This document shows, one piece after another, positions 1 to 15,600 of a stretch of 64,000 nt of DNA. Every line of letters starts with the position of its first letter. Within the stretch, counting starts at the first letter, position 1. Both the position numbers and the translations under genes were made by a program. Origin of the DNA: Bradysia coprophila. Lineage: Eukaryota; Arthropoda; Insecta; Diptera; Sciaridae. The notes under the pieces were generated by a model. That model was given only the letters and a program-made list of their open reading frames with translations, ran no database searches and was not told the origin of the DNA. The stretch covers positions 10,985,739-11,049,738 of the forward strand of contig NC_050735.1 in the NCBI RefSeq assembly GCF_014529535.1, given 5' to 3'.

Positions 1-604
1 AGATTCTTTCATCTATTTCTCTACACATATACGTATAATATCGGTCCGTTTTCCACAATATTAACAAAAACTAAGAGGCAACATTCGAAACACTGTATAA
101 TATGAGAAGAGGTATGGTAACAAACAAAAAAAAAAAAGAAATAAGAACAATACGAATAATAAGAGAAGTAAAGTAGATGCTGATAATATTAAAACCGTGA
201 TGGTACCACAACTATTGCCGTCATAGACTGTGTATAATAAATATTATGCCTCTTCGGTGAAACCCATACCAACATCGACTGAGTTTTAAAAAGCAGCGTT
301 GAATCGTTGAATGGAACATTTGATATAAACTATTCCGTAAGGTAAGGTTAGCGGTCGGTGATGTCGTGAAAATCGGTATTTTCTTCAGTCCTAAATCATT
401 GCTGTAACAGTCAAGAAGTGAGCTAACTTTTCTCTCTATTTGATTTTATTGTTTCGAAAAGAAAAATTGTTGCAACGGGAATGTGTGTTTAGAGGAACTA
501 AATTTTGATTTTTTGTTAAAATTGATTAAGCCAACTTTTTATCGAAAAGTGCTCAACTGAGATAAATAAGTAAATAAATTCAGACAAAAGCAATTAGTGA
601 CAAA
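1..604 (+). promoter_or_regulatory. Upstream region and 5' UTR of the secreted Cys-rich gene
   Basis: This AT-rich stretch precedes the ATG at 605. It contains many short A runs and no coding signal. The last ~200 bases probably include the 5' untranslated leader, because the ATG sits in an insect-like start context (acaaaATG). I cannot place a transcription start or core promoter motif with confidence. Confidence 0.4.
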
Positions 605-3600
605 ATGCAGTTCAATATTTTCCTACTAGTGCTGATAGTGAGCGTACAACAATATCGGTGTGATAGTAAAGATGGATTTATGGGAACAGCCGAACTTGTT
701 CAATCTGGAAGAAGGAGTCGTCTAAGTCGTGACTTCGCGTCTCAACGTCTCGACAAAGGTGTTAAATTGTCGGACGAAACGATGCGCGAATACGGCCAAC
801 TATTGCAAATGGATACGAAAAACTTTTCCGATCAACAGAAAGTGTTGCTGGAGAAAATCGTTGAACGAGTGGCCCGACTAGGTGGTGCCAATATACAGGC
901 AACCAATGTCACCATCGATGCCAATGAAAACGAAGGAAGAGGCAACAAAAATCGTTTAAAGAAAAATTCACACAACAAAAATCAGTCGGCGCCAACCACG
1001 AAGGCTGCAATTAAACACGACCAACACGATGGCAACGGTAAATTAACGGTAAAGCATAATATTCCATCCAAGATAAACGATTCGCCAATGATAAAGATGC
1101 AAGTGAATATTAAAAATAATGACGGTGCAATGAAGGCTAATGTTACGGATGTTATGTTCGGTAATATAACGACTTCGTCGATTGTGGATAGCTTATCGTC
1201 GGATAATGCACGAGAGGATATTCAGATGAAGAAACGTCCCGTTGGAGCTGCTGTTATTGATAAGACAAAAGTTAAGGTAGGTTGATTCACAGTATTTATT
1301 TGCTGATCGGTTATTGCCAATGTAAGCGGTTTTTCGTGTAAATAATTCAAACTCATAACAAGATCTACGAGAAACTATTTCAAATTATTGGAGAACAGTT
1401 ATAACATAAATAATATGCTTACCTACAAAATGCGAATTCAAATCGGTTATATTTAATTAAAAATCAATTTTATCGTTGGAAAAGTACAGTATGGTTTTAT
1501 GAATACTATGTGTTTACCAGAAATGGTTTTGCTTGTTAAGAAGAATTACATTATTTCTCGAGATATTTTTTTTTCGTATTGTTCGTTACATAACGTTTTC
1601 AAAAATTAAAGTGTGTTTTGTTTGCTTTACCTGAATGTGTTACTGAATTTAATTCATTCCAAAAGAATTTCACTTAAAAAAATGATTCGCAAACAAGATG
1701 TGCGATTCTTTTAATAAATTTAAATCGTACTTTATAGGCAAGCAGAAAAAAATGAAATTTTTAAATTTAATTGAAATTGATTCATTTCTACGCAACAGTG
1801 TAATTAGATGGATAGGCTGTAGATTTGAACCTTTCACAGACGGTACGGCATACCAGCGGTAATAATTATCGGATCTATTACTTCATTTGATCTAATTAAT
1901 TGTAAAATCTATTACTTCAAGTGTTTGAACATAAAATTTACTGTATAAGACAATTTGAACCTCTATCATGTTGTGTATATAGCAAACTTTGTCCGGAAGA
2001 CTCAATAGTTCACTCAAATATGCCAGTTTTGGAAAATCCCATTCTTAAGTGAAATTTAAAATTTTTACACTTAGTGTGATAGGTGATATTTTGATTCCTC
2101 ACCCTTTTGGATAATGTTCTAAATGTGTCTAATGTAATACGGTTAACATGGAAGTGCGTAAACATTATTGTTAAAACGGCTAGTCTGTCGTAAAACGTTA
2201 AAAAGCCTCGAGTGCTGTAATCATTGTAAAAGTTATAAAAAATTAAGAGTACGACCAACAGGAAACCAAAAACCTAATTTATTTTAAGGTTTCAAAACTT
2301 ATGGAGAGTAGAAGTTTGAGAATTTTGATTTCATTATTTTCAACACATTGCATTTCCTTCTGGTTTTTTTAGCGTTGCAAATCTTCTTGAAAAATTCTAA
2401 AACTTTTAAACATTGTACGGCAGTAGCGATTTCTTTAAAATAAACAGTGATGACATTTGATCATTCTGTTCTGTCATATTTACCTGTACCTAATACCTAT
2501 ATGTACCTTATGTACTTTTAACAAACGAAGTACCAGATTTTATGACCGTAATTCTGGTACTCTAGTTGTTCGTTATACATTTCTCAACAGAACCTTTTTT
2601 TACTGACTGAATATAGACACTCTCTCAGTGGTATCAAAGAATTCTGAATGTGAAACAGGAACGTAGAAACTATTAGAACAAATGAAAAGTTCAACAATTT
2701 CTTCTGCGAAATATTAATTGTCTATTCCACATAGAGTCAAGACTTTGTCAAGGAAAAACGAAGGCTCAGAAAAAACATAGCCCGAGAGAGAAGTCACTTC
2801 GTCCTTAGTATACCGGATGAACATCGAATTTTGTCCACATCTATCTGATTTAATGAAGTAAAGCGGCCGTCAGTGAACCCTAAGTATGAATTTGCTTCAG
2901 AGGATTATACGGGTGGAATAGTTACAGGCTTGGACGTGGTAAAATCGCAGAAAGACAGATTGAAAGTATGCTGAAGCAAATAGATCATTGTCAATGTCAC
3001 TTGAGACGTCAAAGAAATTGTCGTTCTCATCCAGCCTCAAAATTTATTAAAAATTTTAATTTGTTTGAGGTTAGCTCGATGAAGTTGACAACTAATTTGA
3101 CACTAATTTACGAGAATGTGACAAAAAACCGCGCTATTTGACAATGTCTAAATTTCAGTGACGTTCCCTGTATATTCAAACAATGAGTAAATTATTGGGT
3201 TATGTGGTCCGGCGCAGGCTAAAATATATTGAAATGTCAAAATGTCTGCATTTCTCTAAAGAGTACGCTGCGCATACTATTTGAACAACAATTATAGCGC
3301 CGAACTATATTTTTCATTTTAATTGGATTTCCAATAGACCAAGTGATTAGAACTACCAACAAGAGCGAGCCACACTTATCGACAATCAAAAACGTTCTCC
3401 GAAAATTGTATCTTTATCCGCAGATGTAAGACAGTATACCTCACGAACAAATGCAAAAAAAAGTATTCAAATTCCGGTTGATAAATAGCTTTTTATTTGA
3501 AAGCTAACTTAATCTTTAATTAAATTTAAATTCATTAAACTAGGCTTCAGACACCAATGCAACATTTTCGGATTAATTTGTACACTCGCGAATAGTATAT

Positions 3601-6600
3601 ATAATCCCATTAAGTATTATAAGCATTTAGCATGAAATTTTCATTTCTTTCTCAACTGAACCTTAAATTAGTCTTCTAGGTAATATTTATGGTCTGTGCA
3701 TAATGAGTACAACCATTAAAGTAAATATAAAAGTTATTTTATGTATATTAAAGCACATGCTACGATGCATAAATATACACAACGATAACATAATCATCAT
3801 TACTATATGATCATCAAACACACATTCAGCGATCTAGTATTATAATAAAAAAAAATCCGAATCTATAAAAATCATCCATTCTGCAAAACACATTCTATCA
3901 ACGTAACGTACGTGCTTTTGTGGACTTCAATTTGTATACACCAAACCATATAGAGGTAATCAAATCCAATAATATTTATGAGCCGCAGAAGAATAAATAA
4001 TTGGAAGTTCTATAAATGCGCGCGGATTGTTCTTCATCACCTCATTTTTTTTCTTCCTCTTCTTCTCTTCTATCTGCATGTTGCATTTATAGACGCGTTA
4101 CCGCTATTAGCTCGTGATAGAAAAATATTAAATTTTTAAACTATTGGGATATATAATAAATGCAATAGAAGTAATTGTATTCCATCATGATGAGGCACCA
4201 AAGTGTTTTTTTGCTGTTTTGTTTTTGTAATTCTAATGCATTTCCATCCGACTATTATATGGTTAGCTAGCTGTGCGCTGTGCCAGATAGAAATTGAATA
4301 ACATCATATAATGACTTCAATCATCTGTTTTATTACTTAGCAATCTTGAGAAAGGAGATGCTAATATCGTGTAATTGTCATGCATTTGATATCGGGTCAA
4401 TTTATGTATTGATGGGATTCGATTTTAATTACAATTATTGACGGTTTATCAGTTCGGTGTAATTGCATTTAATTATAAAATGAGAGAATTAATTATGCAA
4501 AGATAGAAGACGAAGAAGAAAAAAACTTTTATTTGGTTTGAAATGTAGTTAAATACACAACTTTCACGAGTTTTTTTTTGTCTTCTTTCTTTTAATGAAA
4601 TCAATTTTGTTCTACATTATTTCAACGACACAGTCAGTTTTTCTTTTGTCATTTTGGTTTTGTTTTTTTTTTTTTTTTTTTGCAGAAAAATTTAAATAAA
4701 ATCTTTCACTCAATATCATTGTTCGATCGCGGACGTATAGGGAAAAAAATTGCAAGCGCAAGAGTTGCGGATTTTTAATAAAATCTCGAACAAAGATCCA
4801 TTAATTAATCCGATGAAATGTTTAATTATTGGACGAAAAAAAATGTTTTCGTATGCAAATTCGTTCGAATGATTTACATCAGCGGATAAACATTAATTTT
4901 GAGAGTTTCATTGTTCCGATATTTGATGCCGTATATTTGGACGGGATTAAAAAGGTGTTTTTTGAATTTTATATTGGATGATTCGTTGGCCACATTCATG
5001 TTATAGAAATTGAAGTTAAAATATCAATAATTAACAATTTTTGTATGAAATCGTCATAGTATTTATAACTGACAAACTCATTAGTCTACTTTTCGATTAT
5101 TTTTATTAGAGAATTAACGATCACGATACGATCTGAACCGCAGTCCTTAGGTCTATCTGAACTACAGAATATATACAAAACCAGATTTCAGAGTCAGAAC
5201 AAATATTTCTCACAGTCTTTCGACTATGGCAACCCATCTCATTCACCCTGTTTCTGTTATGGGGATTGCGATTTTCACTAATAATTATAAGATGACGTAA
5301 TCTTGGAAGTTACCTGGCCTAATGATTAAGTCAAAGTCCGTTGATTCAACTAAACTTTACATTTTAATATACATAAGAACTAGAACGAGAGATAAAAGTA
5401 AATTTCGACATGTTTTCCGATTTGGCAGTTGTTGTGGTTTGTAATTGATTCCACAAGAACGTCGTTGAACAAATGAGAATCTAGATTTTTGTTTTCTGGA
5501 TTTTTGTGGGGTTTGGGTGCGTAACGAGAATGAAATACCACGATTGTCAGAAAATTGTTTTCTGACGAATCTTGTAGTTCACAAAAAAAAAATCCTTTTC
5601 GCCACATAATAATATAACGAAATTGATTGCATCAGTACCGTCCCAATAACTAAACCTCGATCAGTGATTTTTGAGATTATTGGGAGGTTCATTAACATAC
5701 TCAAGGAAAGAAATGGACCATTCTTGTTATCTTCAATTCGTTCGATTCATACAATTTGTACCCGACCTAATCGATTCACAGTGGGTGAATTGGGATGATG
5801 TTACCTAATGTTCAATTAAATAAATTGAAAGAAGTGACAATGTAATAGAATTGGAAGTATTTACATCAATAATTCTATAATAATGAAAGCCTAAAAAATA
5901 AATTCGTTAACCTTTCCGTGAGCGGGCAGTCATCTGCTTTAACAAAAAAGACAAAAATAAGTTAAGAGCATTGTCTTGCATTGCCGCAAATATAGCAAAA
6001 TATATGTATAAACAAACGAAGTAAAAGATTTTTCGTGATACGTCAATATAATAGTGATTCGCCATATAAAATATGAATTTACATTGCCTATTCATGTCAA
6101 GGCCTGAACGTACGAGGTTCCATTTTTTTTTGATGAGTATACAGCCCTCCTCTTCGGGTAGGACCATAAATATATATTTGGAACCTCAGACCTAACGCAA
6201 CGCTATTCACATCGCTTGCTACTTGCAAGAGGTTAAATATTTACCTGAAACAAAACTAACTCGGCCAAAACCATGTTGGATCCCAACAGTTTAATCTAAA
6301 TTCCTTTTTCGGAGATTTTTTTTGTTGTGTTTGAAACAAATCAGAAGTGGAGTAAATCGTATCTAATGAAGCGGATTTAATGACGTTCAATTCAAGTTCT
6401 TACACAATTGTGTGGGTATAATAATGCATATACCTCACGGCAAAGCCGCTGCTACAAAAACAATTTAATCCTCAAAATACGTATTATGCAGAAAAAAAGC
6501 ACAGATAAATATTCGTTCCAAGTAAAACAATTTCATTATTGAGGGCATGTAGGTGTCGGAATAAAATAAAGAAAAATTCATCAAAACTAGAAGAAGTTTC

Positions 6601-9600
6601 AAAGAAAAATAAACAAACTTTCATTCACTAATGTTGCAACCAAAACAATTGCAATCAATTTATTTAAAGACGCTGAGAGCACTGAAAGTTGAATTCCAAT
6701 ATGATACGAAAACAACATCAAACTATATATCAATTGTGGGGTCTGACTCGGAGGTTTGGACATTAATTTCAGTTGAAGTTAAACGCCTCTCAAACTGCAA
6801 ACTGTGGTCACCTAAATAAAAATTTCATTCATAAAAACCGTCCGTTTGCATCACTATAAACTTCGTCACATTGCTCAATCACCGTGTGTGCGGACAATCC
6901 GAAACAAAGTAAGGAAATTTTCGTTCATGGTCCATTAACTCGAAGAGTAGCTCATCAGAAACGTTTCAGACCACCACAAGAAATTGTTCAATCCGTCAAG
7001 TGAGAAATTGGAATTGGATGAATTTTGAGAAGCATTCTAAGTGTACGCTGCATCTATATCTACTGCAGAGATATATATGCTGTACACCATTTAATAGCCG
7101 TGTAGAAAACTGATCGGAAAGAATATCTTCGAAGCATTCAACCAAAACCAAAGATAGTTAAATCTAATGTTTCAATAGTTTCAGTCGCACGTATGCATTA
7201 TGATTATGCACCATTGCCGTCCCTTGATCTAATAGAAAATGTAAGACAAATTTGTTCTGCTCTGTTAGACAAAGGTACACTTGAATTCTGTTTTTGTTGT
7301 TGTTGTTGTCTATTTATTATAATGCCTTCCTTCAATATTCGAAACCATTTGACTTCATTTTAATGAAACGTTTTTCTTCTGTTTTTATGCATTCGAAAAA
7401 TGGGTACAAGTTCAACAAGCACGATGATGTAACTTGCATAAGAATATGGTCGGAACGTGATAAATACGAATATGAATATCAAGATATTATATGCTCTATT
7501 CGCTTCGTCGTTCGTTTGTTGTGAACAAGGAAGTTGCACATTTCTTTTTCGTTGTTTTTGTTATTATTCTCTATTTTCGAGTCTTTGAAATTGGTCGTAC
7601 TGAGGTTAAGAATAATGCAATTTTCTCGTTATTTGAAGTTGCATAAAAATCATCCAAAATGTCATTTTCGAAATTAATGTGGCAGAGCTTGTATCTTTTA
7701 CGATCGTTTAATAAATGGAAATTATATTTAGCGTTATTTAATCTCTGCTAGTTGCCAATGTGAAAGTCATGCAGATTGTTTTTTTTTTTCTTTGCAAATC
7801 AGTTAGTAATTTGTAATTGTTGGCTGGAAACGATATGTTTTGTCATTGGGAGATTTAAACCGTTCGTTGCTTGAATTTCAATAAAATTTTATGGATTTCA
7901 GAAGCATCGCATGTCAAAAAAAAGTTGCAAGTTTCTTATTCTGATATATGCTTCTGACTCTCCTGTTAATTATAACAAATTTATGACCATAAAGAAAACA
8001 TAGATGTTCATCAGAACAGCAGACGTTAACTTATCTTCGACTCGAGTAGCTATGAATGTGGTATTTTGCACAAAACAGATACAAAAATGAAAAATGAGAT
8101 AAATGAGCGAAACAATTCCTTTAAAGACTGAATGAAGCGATTTCATGCATGATCTTCAAAACCAGTCGATCTAGGCCAGCCGTGCAGCGTAAATAACCTT
8201 TTACATGCTGAATGCGTCGAAAACCGTACTTTTCTTGTTTTAAGCACTTCTTTCGACGCCCTCAGCATGTAAAATCCATTACATAACTCGGGATAAAAAT
8301 GAAAAGTCTCGTTTTCGTGTTTATTGACCTCGGCTTCGCCTCGGATCAACAAAATGCACACGAAAACTCTAGTTTTCATCTTTTTATCCCTAGTCATGTA
8401 AAATACTATTTTTTCACTCAAATCCAGTGAGAAGATAGCGTTTTGTTGACACTTTCTCTGATGACAGTTCAAGTGAGAAAATTTTTATTTTCTCAACTCT
8501 TTGCAACTGTCACTATGTTCGGGTTTTAAAAAAATGGTAAAACAAACTGATGTATTGTTTCGTGGATAAAAATGGAAACCTATGATACACACGGATGAAA
8601 AATTATGTGTTCACCTCGGGGAGAAATAGGAAATTCCAACTCGCTTCGCTCTGGCCGCGAACTTTCGCTCTTCTTGGAATTTGACATTTTCTCCCCTTGG
8701 TTAACATGCTTCTCTGTTTTCCCCAGGATCGAAAGTGGCATATCACCAATACACATCGAGTGATAAATACTTTTTTAGGCACTAGATGTGTAGATTGTCA
8801 CTTGATGCCGCAGGTTGGGTCAATACACATCGTGTGCCTAAAAAACCATCTATGGGAACTATTTCCTACTAGTGTCGTTAGGACAATTTTTCAATTTTTT
8901 TTTTGTGCTCATCACCATGGGATGTCCTAAAACTCTTATGCTCTAATAGGGCTAGTGTTGAAAAATTAACATTGGGAAACTCGATATAACAAGGCCCTAG
9001 ATTTATTGGCACTGGTACTGGCACATACAGTGTTTTACCAGTTTTACCAGAAAGCAAGATAAATTCGAATTAATTTCCGATCTATGCTCACATTGCACTC
9101 AATATAGACAAAGATATACTTTGAACAAAAGAAGTAACAGATTGAAGGATTTAGAGTGATATGCTTGCCGATTATACTATTATATAGCGAAAGCTTGCCG
9201 GCTTGTTTTAAATGAATTAAGTTTCGGTCTTTATCTTCCGTACTTTTATTTTTAAATTTAAATTTTCTTGCAATATGCAAATGGAACGATGTTTAACACA
9301 ACATCATGCATTCAAAAGAAAAGTAGAATTTCTGACAGACGCGAGCATTAGAAAATGTAATTAATTTCGAAATAATTATAAAAAAAAGTCAGTCAGAAGC
9401 CAAAGAAGATGTTAAAAAAAAACAACAAGCCGAACACAACAATGAACTTGTTAGATCTATTATGTCTATGGATCATAAAACATCACTTTTCTTTATTAAA
9501 ACGAGAATTCAGAAGTGACTCTTAACCCAGCTATTATACATATGTGTTCGTCGAATAATGTTAATTAATTTGAAAAGTAATTTAAATTTTAGATATGTGA

Positions 9601-12600
9601 AAGAATGCTGAGTAAAATTGCATTATGGTGTAGACAACTCTTTTTTTGTCTTCTTTCTTTCTTTCATAATAAATTAATAAACATGCGCGCTTAGTGCACT
9701 GCATTGTGTGTGTATAACAACAATTTTTTACTCATTCGGTATGGAAAGCCGCACATATTCGCACAACATAATAATTTAGTGAAAACTCCTTTCAACTAAT
9801 AAATAACTTGATGATACGATACCTTTTTACCTGTTCTACCTATTCAGCATAACTTTTATCATAAAGATGGGCCGCATCCACACACACAGAATATCAATGT
9901 ATAACGTTACATTGAAGGCACAATATAAAGCCATCCAAAAGAGCTAATAAAAACGAAAGAATAATAGTTTTTTTCCATATCAAAGACGGTTATGCATTAG
10001 ATTATTATCAATCAGCATAAATCTGATGTTTCCGAATGACATACATATTTTGCGGTTTACATTCATTTTTGAATAGAGTTATAATGCAGGCGGTTTTTTT
10101 CCTATGAAAACAACAGAAATGAAAGAAAAAAGAGAGTAAAATAAGAATTTAAATATGAGTTAGATTGCGTAGAAAATTGATCCATTACTGGTTGGTTTTG
10201 TTGATAATCGTGACGTTCTTATGGGCCTCAAATCAATTTTTATTTGAAAAATGTAAACTTTGTGATGGAAATATGAAAAGTACTGACAGCCGTCGATGGA
10301 GCTAAAAAAAATGTGTCTCTGAACGTTAATCCACGCCGTAGTGGTAAGACCTATTGTTCTTCAGTTAATGTCAACCGAATTTGTGTCAAAGGCAGCTTTC
10401 AGCTGGTCCACGATTTACATGGTTTTACCACTACCATTTGAGTGTGATTATAAAGCCCATATGAAGGCATATAATAGTATATTTCGTAGCTAGTACTAAA
10501 AGTCTTTTTTTTAGAGTGTGAGAGGTTTAATATGCTAAAAAAGACATTTAGTCCGTGGTACGAATAATATTTTTCATATCCGACGGAGAAGGTCCTAGGT
10601 ATGAAAAAATATTGATTGACCAGATTGTAAAACAGCTGAAGTGAGTTTAGAGACAAATTCAGTTGACATTAACTGCATTAACTGGATGCAACAATATTTC
10701 TTCAATGTGACCGAAAATTTAACTATCCATTGCAGGCTTAATGTGGTTTTCAGTTGTTTGATATTCTCTTGGAATCGAATAGACAAATTCGTTCAATCAT
10801 CTGCCGAAAGTTGGATAGAAATGTACATTTTGATTGACAGAAATCAGAACTAAGCCTTATACACAGTGCAGTAAAGAAGTAGCCAAACAAAATAACTGGC
10901 CTCTTTTGTTCTAGTCTTCGTTTATCGATTGTTTTTCAACTTTTTTGACTGTACAATTGGACAATTGTAAATGAATCATTGGCTTACCCAAATTTCGCAA
11001 TAGTCGATAGGGGTCAATCGAAATCCACAACTACTTTGACCAGAAAGTTGAAATCATGTAAATTTAGAAAAAGAAGCTAAACATGTTTTGGTGATCGTTC
11101 AAATCTCACGTAATGTACCTACCAGATCATGTTAAGTGCAGGGCAAAACAGGTGCAGCTATTTTCAGATCAGGTTCAATCAACCTGAAGTTTTCGACTTT
11201 CAGAATGCATTTTTTGTATGTAAAATTATCAGGAGCGGTGTGTTACCGCGCATCTTATAAAATGCAATGAATACCTGTGTCCTATACTTCAAAATCGGAT
11301 ATCGGATCTATCATGAACGCATTCATTATTCACGTCAAAATAATATGAAAATGAGTTCGTTTGAATCTGTTTTTCCGTTTTTAAAATCTTTATGTCCTCC
11401 GCAGTGACATAAGACCATACCAGTTTATGTTCATTAATAAAATGGCACTATCTTAACACAATCGCACACTACACAATCTTCGTTGAAAATGTGTCAACGG
11501 CGCCTAGTTCTTAGCAGCTGACCACACTTGCCACATTTTCACTGAGTCTAGAATTTTCACTTTATCATTGAAATGAAAGAAAAAACGATACGCAAATTAG
11601 ACAAAATTTCTCTAGAAATTGTTTTCTACTTTTCTTGTATATAAAATCTAAAAATAAAATGTTTTTTAAACAAATTACTGACCTATTGCATATCATTTGC
11701 ATACAAAGGGTACCCTAACAATGGTCTGTAAAAATTAAATTATTGTTTACACTCAATGTGAATGATTACAGGTTTTCTATGTTTTCATCGAGGTTTATAA
11801 TTCATCTCGCGTAATTTCGTCATGAAGACATCAAAACCGTGGATCATAATTTTTCACACTTTTTCCATTTTTTTTTCTGGTTTGGTGAAAAAGAAGCGTC
11901 AAATTTTTAATATATTTATTTATACCCATAATTGCATTATAAATGAAAGATTTTTTTATGGGATTTAAAAGGTACGGCACTTTAGTTTTTATAATAGAAA
12001 GAAGAAAAACAAGAATGAATAAGAAGAACGATTTGGTAATTTAATTATAATTTTAGGTTTATTTCCGCTTTCACAAAAATTGAACGTCTCTTTTCTGTAT
12101 ACGTTTAAAATCTAAATTTTGTAGGGTATATGCTTGATTGGATGCATTTAATAAAACCAAAAACTATATTAATGGGTTAATAAGTTTAATAATCTACATT
12201 TTTTTGAGAAGAATCGAATTTTAGTTTTTTCTTTCTTCTTTTATTGTTTAAATTGCCTTTTGCGTAGGTTATTTCGTTGGTAGAAATTTAATATTGTCTC
12301 GGTAAATAACCGTGGTCGCTTTATTGGAAATGTTACGGAAAAATACAATTTTTGTCGTAAAAATTTCATGAGTCAATCAAAATGGTGATTTAATGTTCCT
12401 CTTCCGCATAAACACCTTTTGTTGTCATTCGAAAGACATTGAGATTACCTTTACATTTCCCATATGTACGGTATCATTTTGTCATTAGAAAGGAATGATG
12501 GTCATCAACAACTCAATGCGCTAAATTTCGATTTACTGGTTTACGCATTTATTGAACTCAAAACCATCTGCATTATATAGATGATTAACCAGTTACAACA

Positions 12601-15600
12601 CGTTATCTTCGCATTAAATTACCATGTCATCGTAGGTGGTTTTTTAATTTATAGTGGCATCGAGAAGACAGGCGAAAAGAAATTCGATGGGAATTGATAA
12701 CTGGTGGATCGAGTGCATCTTGTTTACGTTGACATTGAGATCTGTTTGCATAAACAGGTCCAGAAACCAATTGGAAATGCACACTTTTCTTAATATTGAT
12801 ATTGAGTTAGACACTGAAAAGGAAAGGTTGGTGTCATTTCAGATTGACTTGCTTAAGAACTGGTTCCCATCTCATATCAGGGCCTATTTTAAGGAATTTA
12901 ATTTCCAAAAATTTCCAAAATTTCACAAATTTCACAAAAAATCTTAAAATTTCCAAATTTTGTTTTCTGTTAGATCAAATTCCTAAGTAATCAGTTAAGC
13001 TCAAAGACATGAAAAACAACTAAAAAGGCAGTAAAAACAACATTTACGAAGCAATCTGTTGAGTTTCTAGATGAAATGACGAAAAGTGATGGAAAAATTT
13101 GAAAAGTAATCAGTTAAGCTCAAAGACATGAAAAACAACTAAAAAGGCAGTAAAAACAACATTTACGAAGCAATCTGTTGAGTTTCTAGATGAAATGACG
13201 AAAAGTGATGGAAAAATTTGAAAATTTTTGGAAATTAATTTTCCTTAAAATAGGCCCTGTCTCATATGCATATCAAAATGCTAGGATGTGAATCGATTCG
13301 GACATTTTAACTTTGACTATTCCTCTCCTCTTTGACAAACATTCAATCACTGAGTCTCTAAATGCAAAGTATTAAACACTGAAGGTAATGCAAACCTTTA
13401 GTGGATCACGAAAAATAGGGATCACTATATTCGGTTGATGAGTGCAGCGCCCACAGTATAGGTGTAGCATTCACAATTTAAATAGAAATGAAGGAATGTG
13501 TTGAATATGGTAGCATAGATGTAGGAAAAGTATTTCAACACTCCGAACATTCTATTGAAATCGTAAGTGCTACAACGAAATGAACTTGTCACTCGAATTC
13601 ATCCAAAACTGGGGCTCCGTGTGAGATGAGGATTTGCATTACCTTCAGTTGTTTGTATCATGTCAAGCCCTGACGGGCCCTACTGACATTTATTTATTTT
13701 TTATTTGATTGAAGAGCAACTAAGGTCTTTTTACAAATTTTCTTTGTACAACATCCGAAGAGCTTTTCCGATCCAGTGCGGCCTTGGCAGTGATGTCGAG
13801 GGTGTTCTTAACGGTTCTAAGGTTTCAACGCTTCATTCGTGTAAGGTTTACACCCAAGAAAAATAAAGTTGACATTCGACCGAACGTAAAGATCGGATTA
13901 CGCACGGAATCGATCTTATTTGATATCTGATGCGTAAATTTAAAGTTTTATCTCAATATTAAGCTCTAATAAAGAACGTTGAAGAGATGCAATTAAATAA
14001 ATATTAGATCATTGCATTCGTATGGAACAGCTGCGCGGTGGAGCTGATGCGTATTATAACGAAGAAATATATAAAATGAAAGAATGAGAGGAATGGTTAA
14101 AATAGATCGAAAGTAATATCATCGCACACCTATTTCTATTTGGAATTTTTTTTTCTCGGTTAAAATTATAATAAAAATCTATTTCCCATAAACAGTTAAC
14201 GTAAATTTTTTTTATCCAATTCACTTAAAAATTTAACGTAATGAATATTTAAATTAAAAAAATATAATGCCAAGAAGAAGAGCAAGAACTTTTGGAAACC
14301 AAGGCAATGCTAGAAATTAACTGCTTAGCGTATAATTCAAATATAATCTTTTTTTGTTTAAAATTTTTCATTAAACCGTCCAAACACTTTACTGTTTCTT
14401 TCTTCATGCCGTAAATGTATGATTAAATAATCATTTATTTAGTCCACTCTCATACCACTGGTGGTCATTTGTAATCAGTTATTTAATTTTCATGCGTACG
14501 AATATTATAAGAACGTTTCCAGGTCTAAAAAAAACATTCGACAAAATGAAAAGAATTTCCAACAAAAATATATTCAACCTAGAAACTCATCATACCATAA
14601 AAACCAAAACTCAATTTTTTTTCCTTCTCTCTATCTTCCACTCAATGCAGTTTCTGTAACACACAATATTTCATTTCATTTATTTCCATTTTTTTTTCTT
14701 TTATTTTACAATTTTTCATTATCATTAATGTGAACTTGAGCTGTGCGGAATTGCTATTATTAATACATTTATTGTGAAAATATTTCTATTACATGTTACA
14801 GAATTGTATACCATAGAAAACAAACAAAATTATGATCATGCCATGCTAAATAAGACACAATTTTTTCTTTTATTATTTGGCCTTTATTAAAATGTGGTTA
14901 CATTCCTCGGTACCTCTTTTTATGAATGAATGAGTGGTGAATTTTATAGGAAAAAGAACTGAGTCTGTTGATGGTCTTTTTCACTCTCAATCTCTCTTTC
15001 TTTCTCTATTACTGTTGAAACATTCACACGATATAATTCACATGACAAATGAAGACCTCAAAATCGGATAATAATGAAAGAATTTATTATTTTTACATCA
15101 ACTCTGGTGAATAATTATTTTGTCATCTATTTATCATGTGAGCCTCTATACATCATATCCGTATGCATTATATTTCCATTTCCCTTTTCGTTTCCATTTT
15201 GCCAATTACAATGTCCAATCTGGCAAAAATACCAACAAAAATTTTCCAATTTTTTCTTCTTCATTTCTTTTTCATTATTCCTCAGAGTCATTACATTGTC
15301 TCTCTATCTTATAGATTTATTTTCACTTATATGATGATCTCGACCTCTCGCAACTGAAAAACACAATTCGATTACGACGATGGATGGAGGAGAAGAAAAA
15401 AACAAAACAATAAAGATGTTTTCTAATATGGGAACGATAATGTCTTCGTAATGATAGTACCGATGGTTATAATTTTTGATTTATCTGATGAAGAAATTGT
15501 CTGTCAGTGTCAACAAATAATACATTTTTTCTTATTGATGCAATAAATCGTCTGTTAAAGTATATCCATTTTAATACAAAGTCGTAATGCACTTTGCTTA

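Noticed and set aside
8143..8472. 109-codon minus-strand gene
   Set aside because: It lies across a foldback dispersed repeat that recurs at 59513, and has no protein-family character.
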